Source: an uncultured Serinicoccus sp. (GTDB taxonomy: Bacteria; Actinomycetota; Actinomycetes; Actinomycetales; Dermatophilaceae). From it: a stretch of 64,000 nucleotides of DNA. The DNA is taken from NCBI RefSeq assembly GCF_947500995.1, contig NZ_CANMUA010000006.1:240373-304372 (forward strand). The letters run 5' to 3'. Numbering within the stretch: position 1 is the stretch's first letter; each line of letters starts with the position of its first letter. The notes beneath the pieces are model-generated. The model searched no databases, was not told the origin of the DNA, and saw only the letters and a list, made by a program, of their open reading frames with translations. Positions 16,499-24,438 of this stretch are shown here, in pieces. The position numbers and the translations under genes are program-made.

Positions 16499-17785
16499 CT
16501 ACAGGCTCATCAACGCGCGGCAGAGCATCAACGTGGGCAGGGCCAGAACCAGGACGAGGACCGCGTGCCCTGCGTTCGCGCGCGCCACCTCGAAGCCGTT
16601 CAGGCCGAACCTCCCGGACAGGTACACGTTGAGCCCTGAGACCGGACCCACCGAAGCAGAGGCGCCCCAGGCGATCGTCGCCGTCAGGGCGAAGAGGGTG
16701 GGGTCCGGCTGCGTCGGAGCCACCAGGACCGCGGCCATCGCGATGCTGATGATGGGATGGATGCCGATGACGGAGAGTGCCGTCATACCCAGGATGCACC
16801 CCCAGGCCACCACCACCGTGAACTCCCCCACGGGTGCCCGCACCCCGAGCTCGCCCACCAGCATGAAGAGCCCCACCGAGAGGACACCGGCCGCGACGAA
16901 CAGCGCCGCCTCGCCCCGCAGTCGCGGCAGCCCGTGGACCACGTGGCGCCCCAGGGCGCCGAGGAGACCGGCCCGCAGCGTCCATGCCCCCAGCACCACA
17001 CTCACAAACAACGCGGAGAGCAGGACGACGGTGGAGACCGGCAGACCAGGGACGAGAGCGTGTCCGACGACGACGCACAGGAGGAGCGAGACCGGCAGCA
17101 GCAACATGCCCGGGGTCACCTCGTACCCCCGGTAGTCCTGGGACCCGTCGGGGAAGCGACGCTGGAGGAGCAGGAGACTGAGCGCCAGCGCGGCGACCGC
17201 CAGGACACCGCCGCAGAGCACGAGCGCCCGGGTGTCGGCCGCCGGGGCGTACGCGATCGCGGTCGCGGAGGAGGCCCAGAAGGGCGACCAGAAGGCGGCC
17301 ACGGAGAAGGAGCGGGAGAGCAGCAGCCCGTCGAGCAGCGGCAGTCTCGTGCGTCCCCGCCCGAGGTGCCCACCGACGATGTCCACGGCGGCGAGGTTGA
17401 TGACCGAACCCAGGCCGTGCACCAGACCTGAGGTACGCCACAGCGCGACCCGTCCGGGGCGCCCCTCCTGTCCCTGGCCCCCCGGCTGACGCACGGTGAC
17501 CAGCCGGGTGAACGACACCGCGGCGAGCATCCCCACCACGCCCTGGTTGAGCGAGGTCAGCTGACCCGGCGCAGGACGGGCGCCGAGCAGCATCGCCCAG
17601 CCCAGGGCCACTGCCCCGACGGCGACGAGGACGAGAGCGACCCAGCGGGTCACGGGGCGCACGATGAACAGTGCGGCCACCAGGACCACGAGTGCTGCGA
17701 CCCCGGCCACCACCCCGGCTCCCGGGTAGAGATTCCCCAGGGGGACGGTCAGGATCACCAGGGCCAGGCCGAGGCCGACCACCAC
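16499..17785 (-). CDS. Multi-pass membrane transporter, possible ion-transporter-superfamily anion permease
   Basis: The product is 428 residues with about 11-12 predicted membrane helices and no signal for a soluble domain. The C-terminal half holds a re-entrant-like segment (SVIGIHPIISIAMAAVLVA) and a Gly/Ser-rich helix (IAWGASASVGPVSGLNVYLS), features reminiscent of the ArsB/CitT ion-transporter superfamily. The GTG at 17785 lies 20 bases after the dehydratase stop; no strong ribosome site is seen. Being between a tartrate-dehydratase-like gene and the regulator, it probably imports the dicarboxylate substrate. The family call is tentative. Confidence 0.6.
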   Translation of the reverse strand: MVVGLGLALVILTVPLGNLYPGAGVVAGVAALVVLVAALFIVRPVTRWVALVLVAVGAVALGWAMLLGARPAPGQLTSLNQGVVGMLAAVSFTRLVTVRQPGGQGQEGRPGRVALWRTSGLVHGLGSVINLAAVDIVGGHLGRGRTRLPLLDGLLLSRSFSVAAFWSPFWASSATAIAYAPAADTRALVLCGGVLAVAALALSLLLLQRRFPDGSQDYRGYEVTPGMLLLPVSLLLCVVVGHALVPGLPVSTVVLLSALFVSVVLGAWTLRAGLLGALGRHVVHGLPRLRGEAALFVAAGVLSVGLFMLVGELGVRAPVGEFTVVVAWGCILGMTALSVIGIHPIISIAMAAVLVAPTQPDPTLFALTATIAWGASASVGPVSGLNVYLSGRFGLNGFEVARANAGHAVLVLVLALPTLMLCRALMSL

Positions 17786-17805
17786 CTCGGCCGGGGCCGA
17801 CCTGG

Positions 17806-18978
17806 TCAGTCTTCGAGCCGGGCCAGTACCGGCGCCAGCGAGGCCTTCAGCTCGAGCCCGATGCCCGGTGCGTCCGGCAGCGTGATGTAGCCGTCGACCA
17901 CCCGGTCACCATCGGCGAAGCCGCCGAAGGGTTCGAAGATGCCCGGATAGGACTCCGTTCCCCGCAGACCGCAGCCCGCCGCGATCGCGAGGTTGAACTG
18001 ATGCCCACCGTGAGGGACGAACGCCTGCGGCGTCCAGCCCAGCTCGCCGAGGGCGGCCAGCGTGTGCTGGTACTCGGTGAAGCCGTAGCTGAGGGCGGAG
18101 TCCATCTGCAGCACGTCCTGCTCGGGACGCAGCCCACCGAACCGGACCAGGTTGACGGCCTCCTGGCGCGACAGCAGGTTCTCCCCGGTGGCCAGCACGC
18201 CCGGGTATGCCTCGGCCACGCTCTGATGACCGGCGTAGTCCAGGGGATCGACGGGCTCCTCGTACCAGTGCAGCGGCAGGTCACGCAGCGCCTCGGCGTA
18301 GTGCACCGCCGTCGCGACGTCGAAACGCCCGTTGGCATCGACCGCCAGGGTGCACCCCTCCGGCAGCACCTCCAGCACAGCCTCGATCCTGTGCAGGTCC
18401 TCCGTGAGCGGCGCCCCACCGATCTTCATCTTCACGGTGCGGTACCCCTGGTCCAGGTAGCCGAGCATCTCCTGCTGCAGCGCCTCGATCCCTCGGTCCG
18501 GGTAGTAGTAGCCACCGGCCGCGTAGACCCAGACCTTCTCCGCCGGCGCGCCCAGCCCGACCGGTGAGCGCTCGGCGATGAGCCGCTGGACGCTGAGGCC
18601 CGCGAGCTTGGCGGCCAGGTCCCAGGCGGCCATGTCGAGGATACCGACGGCCACCGCCCGGTCCCCGTGTCCACCGGGCTTCTCGTCTCGCATCGAGGCG
18701 GCCCAGATCCGCGCCGGGTCCAGGTGTCCCGTGGCGGGGTCCACGAGCGTCTCCTGGTCGGCCCCGAGCACCCGGGGAATGATGCGGTGGTCGAGGATCC
18801 CGGGCTGGGCGTAGCGGCCGTTGCTGTTGAAGCCATAGCCCACGACCGGCTTGCCGTCCATTACCTCGTCGGTCACGATCGCCAGCACGCTCACGTCCAT
18901 CGAGGAGAAGTTGATGAACGCGTTGGCCATGTCGGCCTTGATGGGCTCGGTGACGTGCCGGATGTCGACGATGTGCAT
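17806..18978 (-). CDS. Enolase-superfamily dehydratase, D-tartrate dehydratase-like
   Basis: A 390-residue mandelate-racemase-group enzyme of the enolase superfamily, which removes the proton next to a carboxylate and then water. The acid/base motif TVKMKIGG holds Lys183 and Lys185. Metal ligands appear at Asp214 (VDANGRFD), Glu240 (WYEEPVDPLDY) and Glu266 (ATGENLLS). The opposite base is in PHGGHQFNL (His323/His326). The long YAAGGYYYPDRG loop and the KxK plus His arrangement match D-tartrate dehydratase (TarD) and close relatives. The start at 18978 is two bases after the DapA-family stop. Tartrate is the best guess for its substrate class. Confidence 0.82.
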   Translation of the reverse strand: MHIVDIRHVTEPIKADMANAFINFSSMDVSVLAIVTDEVMDGKPVVGYGFNSNGRYAQPGILDHRIIPRVLGADQETLVDPATGHLDPARIWAASMRDEKPGGHGDRAVAVGILDMAAWDLAAKLAGLSVQRLIAERSPVGLGAPAEKVWVYAAGGYYYPDRGIEALQQEMLGYLDQGYRTVKMKIGGAPLTEDLHRIEAVLEVLPEGCTLAVDANGRFDVATAVHYAEALRDLPLHWYEEPVDPLDYAGHQSVAEAYPGVLATGENLLSRQEAVNLVRFGGLRPEQDVLQMDSALSYGFTEYQHTLAALGELGWTPQAFVPHGGHQFNLAIAAGCGLRGTESYPGIFEPFGGFADGDRVVDGYITLPDAPGIGLELKASLAPVLARLED

Positions 18979-18980
18979 GG

Positions 18981-19916
18981 TCAGGCTCCCACCGGCTGTC
19001 CCAGCGGGACGCCGGCAGAGGCGAGCGCGCTCCGGATCTCCTCGCGGGCGCCGTCCTCGAGCGGCATCAGCGGGGGGCGGACGGTCGCGTCGGCGATCAG
19101 CCCGCGGTCGACGAGGCCGAGCTTCATCGCCGTGGTGGATTCGATGTGCGACGCCCGGTGGTAGACCGCCTGGGTGATCGGCAGCATCCTGTCGTGGACG
19201 GCCTTGGCGCGGTCGTAGTCGTGCGCCTGCGCAGCGTGGAGCAGCTCCACCATGAGCTCGGGGATGAGGGCCGCGTACCCGACCAGCGCGCCGTCCGACT
19301 CCCACATCGTGTGCAAGAGGAACTCGTCCTGGCAGGTCAGGATCTGGATGTCGGGGAACTCACGGCGGATGACGGGCGTCTCGGTGTCCCACCGGATCAT
19401 GTCCCGGGCGCCGTCCTTGATCGCGAAGACCGCGTCGTGGGCGCACAGCTCCAGCAACAGCTCCAGGGAGAAGGTGGCCTTGGTCGTGGCGGGGAAGTTG
19501 AACGCGATGATCGGCAGGCCCGCCTGCGCGACCGCGTCGTAGCGACCCTGGACCGACCCGGCCTGGTAACCGAAGCGGAGGCTGGAGGGGGCGGGGAAGA
19601 CGAGCAACGAGTCCGCACCGGCATCCGCGGCGCGCTGGGCCTCCTGGGCCACGACGCGGGTGCCGTCTCCGGTCACGCCCGCGACCAGGTGCAGATCGGG
19701 CACCTCATCCCTCACCGTGCGGATGATCTCGACCCGCTCTGCCTCGGTCAGCGAGGTCCCCTCCCCCGCGTGCGCGTTGAGCACGACACCCGTGACTCCT
19801 GGGATCGTTTTCAGCCAACCGCAGTATGAGACCAGGCTCGCCATGTCGACCTCGCCGGCCTGGTCGAACGGAGTGACGATGGCCGGCGTCACGCCGCGAA
19901 GGTTGGGGACCACCAT
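18981..19916 (-). CDS. Dihydrodipicolinate synthase (DapA)-family lyase
   Basis: A 311-residue TIM-barrel Schiff-base lyase. The ATG at 19916 has GAGAGG nine bases upstream; earlier ATGs lack a ribosome site. The lysine that forms the Schiff base is Lys167 in VFAIKDGA, and VVLNAHAGEGTSLTEAE is the family's phosphate/carboxylate-like loop. The Tyr expected before N-x-P is Phe139 (IIAFNFPA), so it is not a normal lysine-pathway enzyme. With the tartrate-dehydratase-like and RraA-like neighbours, an aldolase or dehydratase acting on a 2-oxo sugar acid is likely. Confidence 0.85.
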   Translation of the reverse strand: MVVPNLRGVTPAIVTPFDQAGEVDMASLVSYCGWLKTIPGVTGVVLNAHAGEGTSLTEAERVEIIRTVRDEVPDLHLVAGVTGDGTRVVAQEAQRAADAGADSLLVFPAPSSLRFGYQAGSVQGRYDAVAQAGLPIIAFNFPATTKATFSLELLLELCAHDAVFAIKDGARDMIRWDTETPVIRREFPDIQILTCQDEFLLHTMWESDGALVGYAALIPELMVELLHAAQAHDYDRAKAVHDRMLPITQAVYHRASHIESTTAMKLGLVDRGLIADATVRPPLMPLEDGAREEIRSALASAGVPLGQPVGA

Positions 19917-20142
19917 GATGAAGAACCTCTCGTCGTCTGGCGCCCTCATCCGAGTTCGCCGCGTAGGAACAGCATATTGAAGGGTATGGAGTCGCACCAG
20001 GGCTCAGCCGACGACGACCTCGCCGGACCCGGATCTCGCCTGTGCGACTGAGCCGCCGTTGACGTCGACCGGTCGCTGAGGGGTCTGGCGCAGCTCCGTG
20101 GCAGACGATACTCTGAAAACGATACGAACACTAGGAGGCAAT
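19917..20142. promoter_or_regulatory. Divergent promoter region with a LacI-like half site
   Basis: This 226-bp gap separates the DapA-family cluster (minus) from the FAD oxidoreductase pair (plus). At 20114-20127 the plus strand reads TGAAAACGATACGA, identical to operator O1 in its first eight bases but weak in the second half. A strong AGGAGG ribosome site lies at 20133-20138. On the minus strand, CAATATGCTG near 19967-19980 may hold a -10 box. Regulation by the local LacI protein is possible, not shown. Confidence 0.4.
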
Positions 20143-21627
20143 ATGGACAGGGTCTGGGATGTCGTCGTGGTCGGTGCCGGCGCTGCGGGGCTGGCCTGCT
20201 CGGTCGCGGCCGCGGAGGCCGGCGCCTCGGTGCTGCTCCTCGAGCGCGGCCGCTCCCTGGGCGGGACGACGATGTACTCGGTCGGGTCGATGACGGCTGC
20301 GGGGACGTCCTTGCAGCGGCGAGCGGGGATCGAGGATGACACCGAGCAGCTGATCGAGGACATGTGGGACTACCCGGACGCCGGGCTGTCCGGCGACGCG
20401 CCCGACCTGCGCCGCCTCTACGCCGAGGAGTCGGGTCCGACGCTGGAGTGGCTGGTCCGGCACGGGGTGCAGTTCACCCTGCCGAACATCGAGCCGCCGC
20501 ACCGCGTGGCCCGGATGCACAACGTCATCCCGGGCTCCCGGAGCTACATCACCCGACTGGAGGAGGCCGCCCGTGCCGCAGGGGTGCACGTGGTGCTCTC
20601 CACCGAGGTGCGTGAGCTGGTGCTGGAGGACGGCGAGGTGCGCGGCGCAGTGGTCACCGGCCCCGCGGGGACGTCCACGGTCCTGGCGCGCCGTGGGGTC
20701 GTCCTCGCCACCGGAGACTTCAGCGGCAACAGCGGCATGCGTCAGCAGCACCTGCCCGAGGCCGCGGCCGCCGCGCTCCCGATCAACCCCGAGGCGCTGG
20801 GGACCGGGCACCAGCTGGCGGCGCAGGCCGGGGGCGAGCTCGTCGCGATGGACCGCCTCTTCGGGCCGCAGCTGCGCTTCGGTCCGCCACCCCGCCGTGG
20901 GTGGCTGGACCGGCTGCCGACCTGGCGCTGGCTGTGCGCGATCGAGGGCGCCGTCGTCCGTCGCGTCCCCGCCTCGGCTCTGCGTCCCGTGGTCAAGTCC
21001 CTCCTCGTGACGCACATGTCCCCGACGGACTCGCTGTTCCGATCCGGTGCGGTCCTGGTCGACCGCGACGGGGTGCGTTTCGGCCTGGAGGAGGACCCGG
21101 CCAGGGAGCTGTCGGCTCGTCCAGGCTCCACGGGCTACATCATCATGGACGAGTCGGTGGCCAAGGCCTTCGACAGGGAACCGAACTTCATCTCCACGGC
21201 GCCCGGCATCGCCTTCGCGTACTTCACCGACTACCGCCGGGGACGACCCGACCTGGTGACCACGTCCGACACCGTCGAGGACCTGGCCTCCCGCCTCGGC
21301 ATGGGGACGGACCAGCTCGTCTCCTCGGTCCGGTCGTCCGGCCTGCGAGGCCCCTTCGTCGCGATGGGACCGGTGCACAGCATGCTCACCGTGACCGAGG
21401 GCGCAGTACGGGTCGACCAGTCCCTCGAAGTGCAACGACCGGACGGGCAGCCCGTGCGCGGACTGTTCGCGATCGGCGCCGTGGGCCAAGGGGGGATGCT
21501 GCTCAAGGGACACGGGCACCACATCGGCTGGGCGATGACCTCGGGTCGGGTGCTCGGTGTGCGCCTGGCGGCTCGGCCGCTGGACGGGCGGACGACGGGG
21601 AGCCTCAGCGAGGAGGAGGCCGCATGA
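20143..21627 (+). CDS. FAD-dependent oxidoreductase, fumarate reductase/ketosteroid dehydrogenase type
   Basis: A 494-residue flavoprotein. The ATG at 20143 follows AGGAGGCAAT; the open frame upstream has no start signal. The dinucleotide-binding fold is VVVGAGAAGLACSVAAAEAG with the ribose-binding Glu in LLLERG, then LGGTTMYSVGS near the flavin. A C-terminal GLFAIGAVGQGGMLLKGHGHH block closes the flavin site. Members reduce or dehydrogenate carbon-carbon bonds next to a carbonyl or carboxylate (fumarate, tricarballylate, steroids). It overlaps the RraA-like gene (ATGA) and probably acts in the same organic-acid pathway. Confidence 0.88.
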   Translation: MDRVWDVVVVGAGAAGLACSVAAAEAGASVLLLERGRSLGGTTMYSVGSMTAAGTSLQRRAGIEDDTEQLIEDMWDYPDAGLSGDAPDLRRLYAEESGPTLEWLVRHGVQFTLPNIEPPHRVARMHNVIPGSRSYITRLEEAARAAGVHVVLSTEVRELVLEDGEVRGAVVTGPAGTSTVLARRGVVLATGDFSGNSGMRQQHLPEAAAAALPINPEALGTGHQLAAQAGGELVAMDRLFGPQLRFGPPPRRGWLDRLPTWRWLCAIEGAVVRRVPASALRPVVKSLLVTHMSPTDSLFRSGAVLVDRDGVRFGLEEDPARELSARPGSTGYIIMDESVAKAFDREPNFISTAPGIAFAYFTDYRRGRPDLVTTSDTVEDLASRLGMGTDQLVSSVRSSGLRGPFVAMGPVHSMLTVTEGAVRVDQSLEVQRPDGQPVRGLFAIGAVGQGGMLLKGHGHHIGWAMTSGRVLGVRLAARPLDGRTTGSLSEEEAA

Positions 21628-22313
21628 ACCGCGTGCCTACTGATGAGGAGCTGGGCTTCCTGAGGGGTGTGGACAGCCCCACGGTCGCCAACGCCATCGA
21701 GAGACTGTCGCTGCGGGACCGTACGCACGGCTTCATCGGCGGCCGCGTGCGTTGCACCTTCCCGGACCTGGGGGTGATGGCTGGCCGTGCCCTGACCGTC
21801 CGGGTCAGTGATGCTCCTGGCCCGCCGCCTCAGCGTGAGCAGTGGTGGCGCATGTGGGAGGAGCTGGAGGGCATGCAGGGGCCGACGGTGCTCGTCTTCG
21901 CCGATGCCAGCGGCGCACCGCACCGCGTCGCCTATGCCGGCGAGGTGATGGTCCGCCTGGCTCGCCGTCTGGGGGCGGTGGGGATGGTCACCGACGGCGC
22001 CCTCCGGGATCTCGACGAGGTGCACGCCCTGGGTTTCCACTACTTCATGCGCTACCCCGTGGTCTCGCACGCCAACTTCGAGGTCGTGTCGGTCGGGGAA
22101 CCGGTGGTCGTCGACGGTCAGCAGATCCGGACGGGCGACCTGCTGCACGGGGACGCCAACGGCATCGTCGTCGTCCCGTGGGAGGGCCTCGGCGGACTGC
22201 CCGAGCAGGTGGAGGCGGTCCGGAGCACCGAGGCCGCGGAGATGGCCTTCATCGAGAGCGAGGAGTTCACCCTGGACCGCCTCAAGGAGCGGCGCGGCTA
22301 CGGCACCCGCTAG
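21624..22313 (+). CDS. RraA-like protein (oxo-acid aldolase/oxaloacetate decarboxylase family)
   Basis: The 229-residue product has the RraA/HMG-aldolase fold. The family's active-site segment GMVTDGALRDLDEV carries the Arg-Asp pair, and the C-terminal part GDLLHGDANGIVVVPW is conserved. True RNase E regulators are about 160 residues; this longer form is typical of metabolic members that cleave 4-hydroxy-4-methyl-2-oxoglutarate or decarboxylate oxaloacetate. The ATG overlaps the flavoprotein stop, so both are co-translated. Confidence 0.85.
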   Translation: MNRVPTDEELGFLRGVDSPTVANAIERLSLRDRTHGFIGGRVRCTFPDLGVMAGRALTVRVSDAPGPPPQREQWWRMWEELEGMQGPTVLVFADASGAPHRVAYAGEVMVRLARRLGAVGMVTDGALRDLDEVHALGFHYFMRYPVVSHANFEVVSVGEPVVVDGQQIRTGDLLHGDANGIVVVPWEGLGGLPEQVEAVRSTEAAEMAFIESEEFTLDRLKERRGYGTR

Positions 22314-22672
22314 GCCCGGTCACGGATGCCCCGCAACATCCGCTCGGTCATGACGAAGCTGGCCACCGAGACGGTCTCGACCAGCGGCCGCGCCCAGCGG
22401 CTCAGGTAGCGGTAGAAGCCAGTCGTAGGAGTAGAGACCCCTCGGGCCTGCCCCATCTGCGCCAACCACGGCCATACCGCCTCGACCGGGGCGTCGATGG
22501 TGATCGCCCGTGTCGCCACCAGGTCGGGACGAGGCAGGAGGTCGTCCCCAGGCAGTGCGCGAGACACCTCGTCGGCAGTAGCGCCCCAGGTGAGGACGCG
22601 GGGCCGCAGGACGACGAGGTGCAGCCCCGTCGCTCCCAGGACGGTCAACGCTGCGCGCGCCAGCACCTGCAT
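22310..22672 (-). pseudogene. SRPBCC-family protein remnant with internal deletion and frame change
   Basis: A 120-codon frame from an ATG at 22672 (AGGAG just upstream) opens like a SRPBCC ligand-binding protein: [19 protein letters not shown], then [19 protein letters not shown]. The expected G-x-YSYDW motif follows only in the next frame (GLYSYDWLL), showing loss of a G. The frame then reaches a genuine C-terminus (FVMTERMLRGIRDRA). About 100 residues of the barrel are missing, so the gene is almost surely dead. Its stop overlaps the RraA-like stop tail to tail. Confidence 0.65.
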
Positions 22673-22721
22673 ACTCCTAGCGTGGCACCGAGACGGGCCT
22701 GTGGGAACCACGTCGGGCAGG

Positions 22722-23438
22722 TCACTCCGCCGCTGACAACGCCGCCGCGTACCCCTCCCGCGTCGCCTCGATGAAGAGCTGGGCCGCCTGCTGCGGTGAC
22801 GGCGCCTGGAGGACACCGGACGTCGAGCCGGTGCCGTGGGCACCGCTGCGCATGATGTCGTAGGCGTCGCGCGGGGCTGCCACCCCTCCCGCATGCATGA
22901 CCAGGACACCTGGTGCCGCCTGGGTGACCTGGTGGGTGGCCGGTCGGATCCAGGGCCGCTCCCCGGCTCCCGCGCCCCCGATGAGCGCGGGGGGTTCATA
23001 GAGCACGATGGTCGGCCCGCGCCTGGCGACCTCCACGGCCTGCTCGTCGGTGTCGGCGCACACCATCGTCAGCAGGCCCGCCCGCTCGGCACGCTCCATG
23101 GTCCGGGTGAGGAGCAGGGGGTCCAGCGGATGGCCGACGTGGTTGAGCATGACACCGTCGGCGCCGGCGTCCACAAGGCTCTCCGCCGTGGTGCGACCCA
23201 CGCTGACGCCCAGCTCGTCGGCGTCCATCGTCTGGGCGAAGACGTATGCGTCGGGCACCGCCGCGCGGACCTGCGCGATGAGCGCTGTCGGCACCGTGAG
23301 GATGACGCCCACCCCCTGGACGCGACCGGCCCGGGCGGCCGCCGCACCGACGGAGACGATCTCCGGCAGACGCAGGAGGTTCTTCGGTCCGATCTCGAAG
23401 AAGGGGGCCTCCAGAGGCGGGCGGCCAGCCGTCGGCAT
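22722..23438 (-). CDS. Triose-phosphate isomerase-like protein
   Basis: The 238-residue TIM barrel starts [11 protein letters not shown], the opening seen in TPI paralogues of sugar operons. The three catalytic positions of triose-phosphate isomerase are kept: Lys in GPKN, His in MLNHVGHPL and Glu in [14 protein letters not shown]. The phosphate loop HAGGV and GSTSGV follow. Paralogues like this isomerise other ketose phosphates, for example tetrulose phosphates. Its ATG overlaps the DeoR stop by one base (TGATG), so both are co-expressed, facing away from the transporter/kinase operon. Confidence 0.83.
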   Translation of the reverse strand: MPTAGRPPLEAPFFEIGPKNLLRLPEIVSVGAAAARAGRVQGVGVILTVPTALIAQVRAAVPDAYVFAQTMDADELGVSVGRTTAESLVDAGADGVMLNHVGHPLDPLLLTRTMERAERAGLLTMVCADTDEQAVEVARRGPTIVLYEPPALIGGAGAGERPWIRPATHQVTQAAPGVLVMHAGGVAAPRDAYDIMRSGAHGTGSTSGVLQAPSPQQAAQLFIEATREGYAAALSAAE

Positions 23439-24244
23439 CAGGCCATCTCCACGGCTGCCGAGCGCGGCTCGACCAGGCGGACCGTGACGTGGGAGGGAAG
23501 GTCGGCCAGCACGGCGTCGTCGGGAGCGGCATCCGTCACGATGACGTCGATCTCCTCGAAGTTCGCCACCCTCGACATGAGCACCCTGCCGAGCTTGGAG
23601 TGGTCGAACGCCAGCACCACGCGGTCGGAACGCTCCAGAGCCAGCCTCTTGCCGGCGCTCTCGTCCGGGTCGTAGTCCGTCAGACCCTGGCGAGGGTGCA
23701 CCCCGCTGATCCCCATCACGTACGTGTCGACGTTGTAGTGGCGCAGGTCGTCGGCCATCGTGGAGCTGGTCGTCGTCATCTCCGAGGCCTTGAGCCGCCC
23801 ACCGAGCAGGAACACCTCGACCTGCTCCTCGTCGGCCAGCTCGGCCGCGACGAGCAGGCTGCGGGTCAGCACGGTCAGGGGCTGGCCCCGTCCCCGGAGG
23901 GCGTGCGCCGCCGCCAGCGCCGTGCTCCCCCCGTCGAAGAAGACGACCTCCCCCGTGCCGAGCAGGTCGGCGACAGCACGCCCGATGTGCGCCTTGGTCT
24001 CGTGCTCGCTCACCGCGCGGTCGGACAACGAGGGCTCTGTGCTCTTGGACTCGACCATGACGGCCCGACCCCCCATGAGGCGCCGGACGACACCGCGGTC
24101 CTCCATGGCCTCCAGGTCGCGCCTGATGGTCATCGCGGAGACCTCGAAGTGGGTCGCCAGACTGGTGATGTCGACCTCCGACCGGTCCCTCATGAGTGCC
24201 TCGATCTCGGCTCGCCTCTGCTGCACTCCGCGGCCCATCGCCAT
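23438..24244 (-). CDS. DeoR/GlpR-family transcriptional regulator
   Basis: A 268-residue sugar-phosphate-responsive repressor. The ATG at 24244 has GGAGGAG six bases upstream. The winged helix is SEVDITSLATHFEVSAMTIRRDLEAMEDRGVVRRLMGGR (residues 20-58 or so), split here only for description. The sensor domain carries VVFFDGGSTA, LTVLTRSLLVA, FLLGGRLK and a C-terminal VVLAFDHSKLG block with the usual Asp and Lys. It is divergent from the binding-protein operon and most likely controls it through the intergenic inverted repeats. Confidence 0.92.
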   Translation of the reverse strand: MAMGRGVQQRRAEIEALMRDRSEVDITSLATHFEVSAMTIRRDLEAMEDRGVVRRLMGGRAVMVESKSTEPSLSDRAVSEHETKAHIGRAVADLLGTGEVVFFDGGSTALAAAHALRGRGQPLTVLTRSLLVAAELADEEQVEVFLLGGRLKASEMTTTSSTMADDLRHYNVDTYVMGISGVHPRQGLTDYDPDESAGKRLALERSDRVVLAFDHSKLGRVLMSRVANFEEIDVIVTDAAPDDAVLADLPSHVTVRLVEPRSAAVEMA

Positions 24245-24325
24245 GAGAACTCCTCCACTCGACGGTGGCGTCGACGACGCCCGCTCCTGCTCGAACGTAG
24301 CACAGCGACTGCCCGTAGATGTTAG

Positions 24326-24387
24326 ATTGTCACAATTTTGCCGCACCTCCTGCCACCTCAGTGAGACTTGGTTACATTCTGGTGTAA
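24326..24387. promoter_or_regulatory. Divergent operator region: two short inverted repeats
   Basis: In the 194-bp space between the DeoR gene and the sugar importer, the AT-rich stretch holds ATTGT-C-ACAAT at 24326-24336 and TTACA-TTCTGG-TGTAA at 24372-24387, each a perfect 5-bp inverted repeat. They are good candidates for the DeoR binding sites. Base composition drops sharply here compared with the coding flanks, as expected for promoters on both strands. Confidence 0.5.
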
Positions 24388-24438
24388 TCGCCTCACATCG
24401 ACAGGCGAGGTCGTGATTGCCCCTCGGAAGGACGACCC

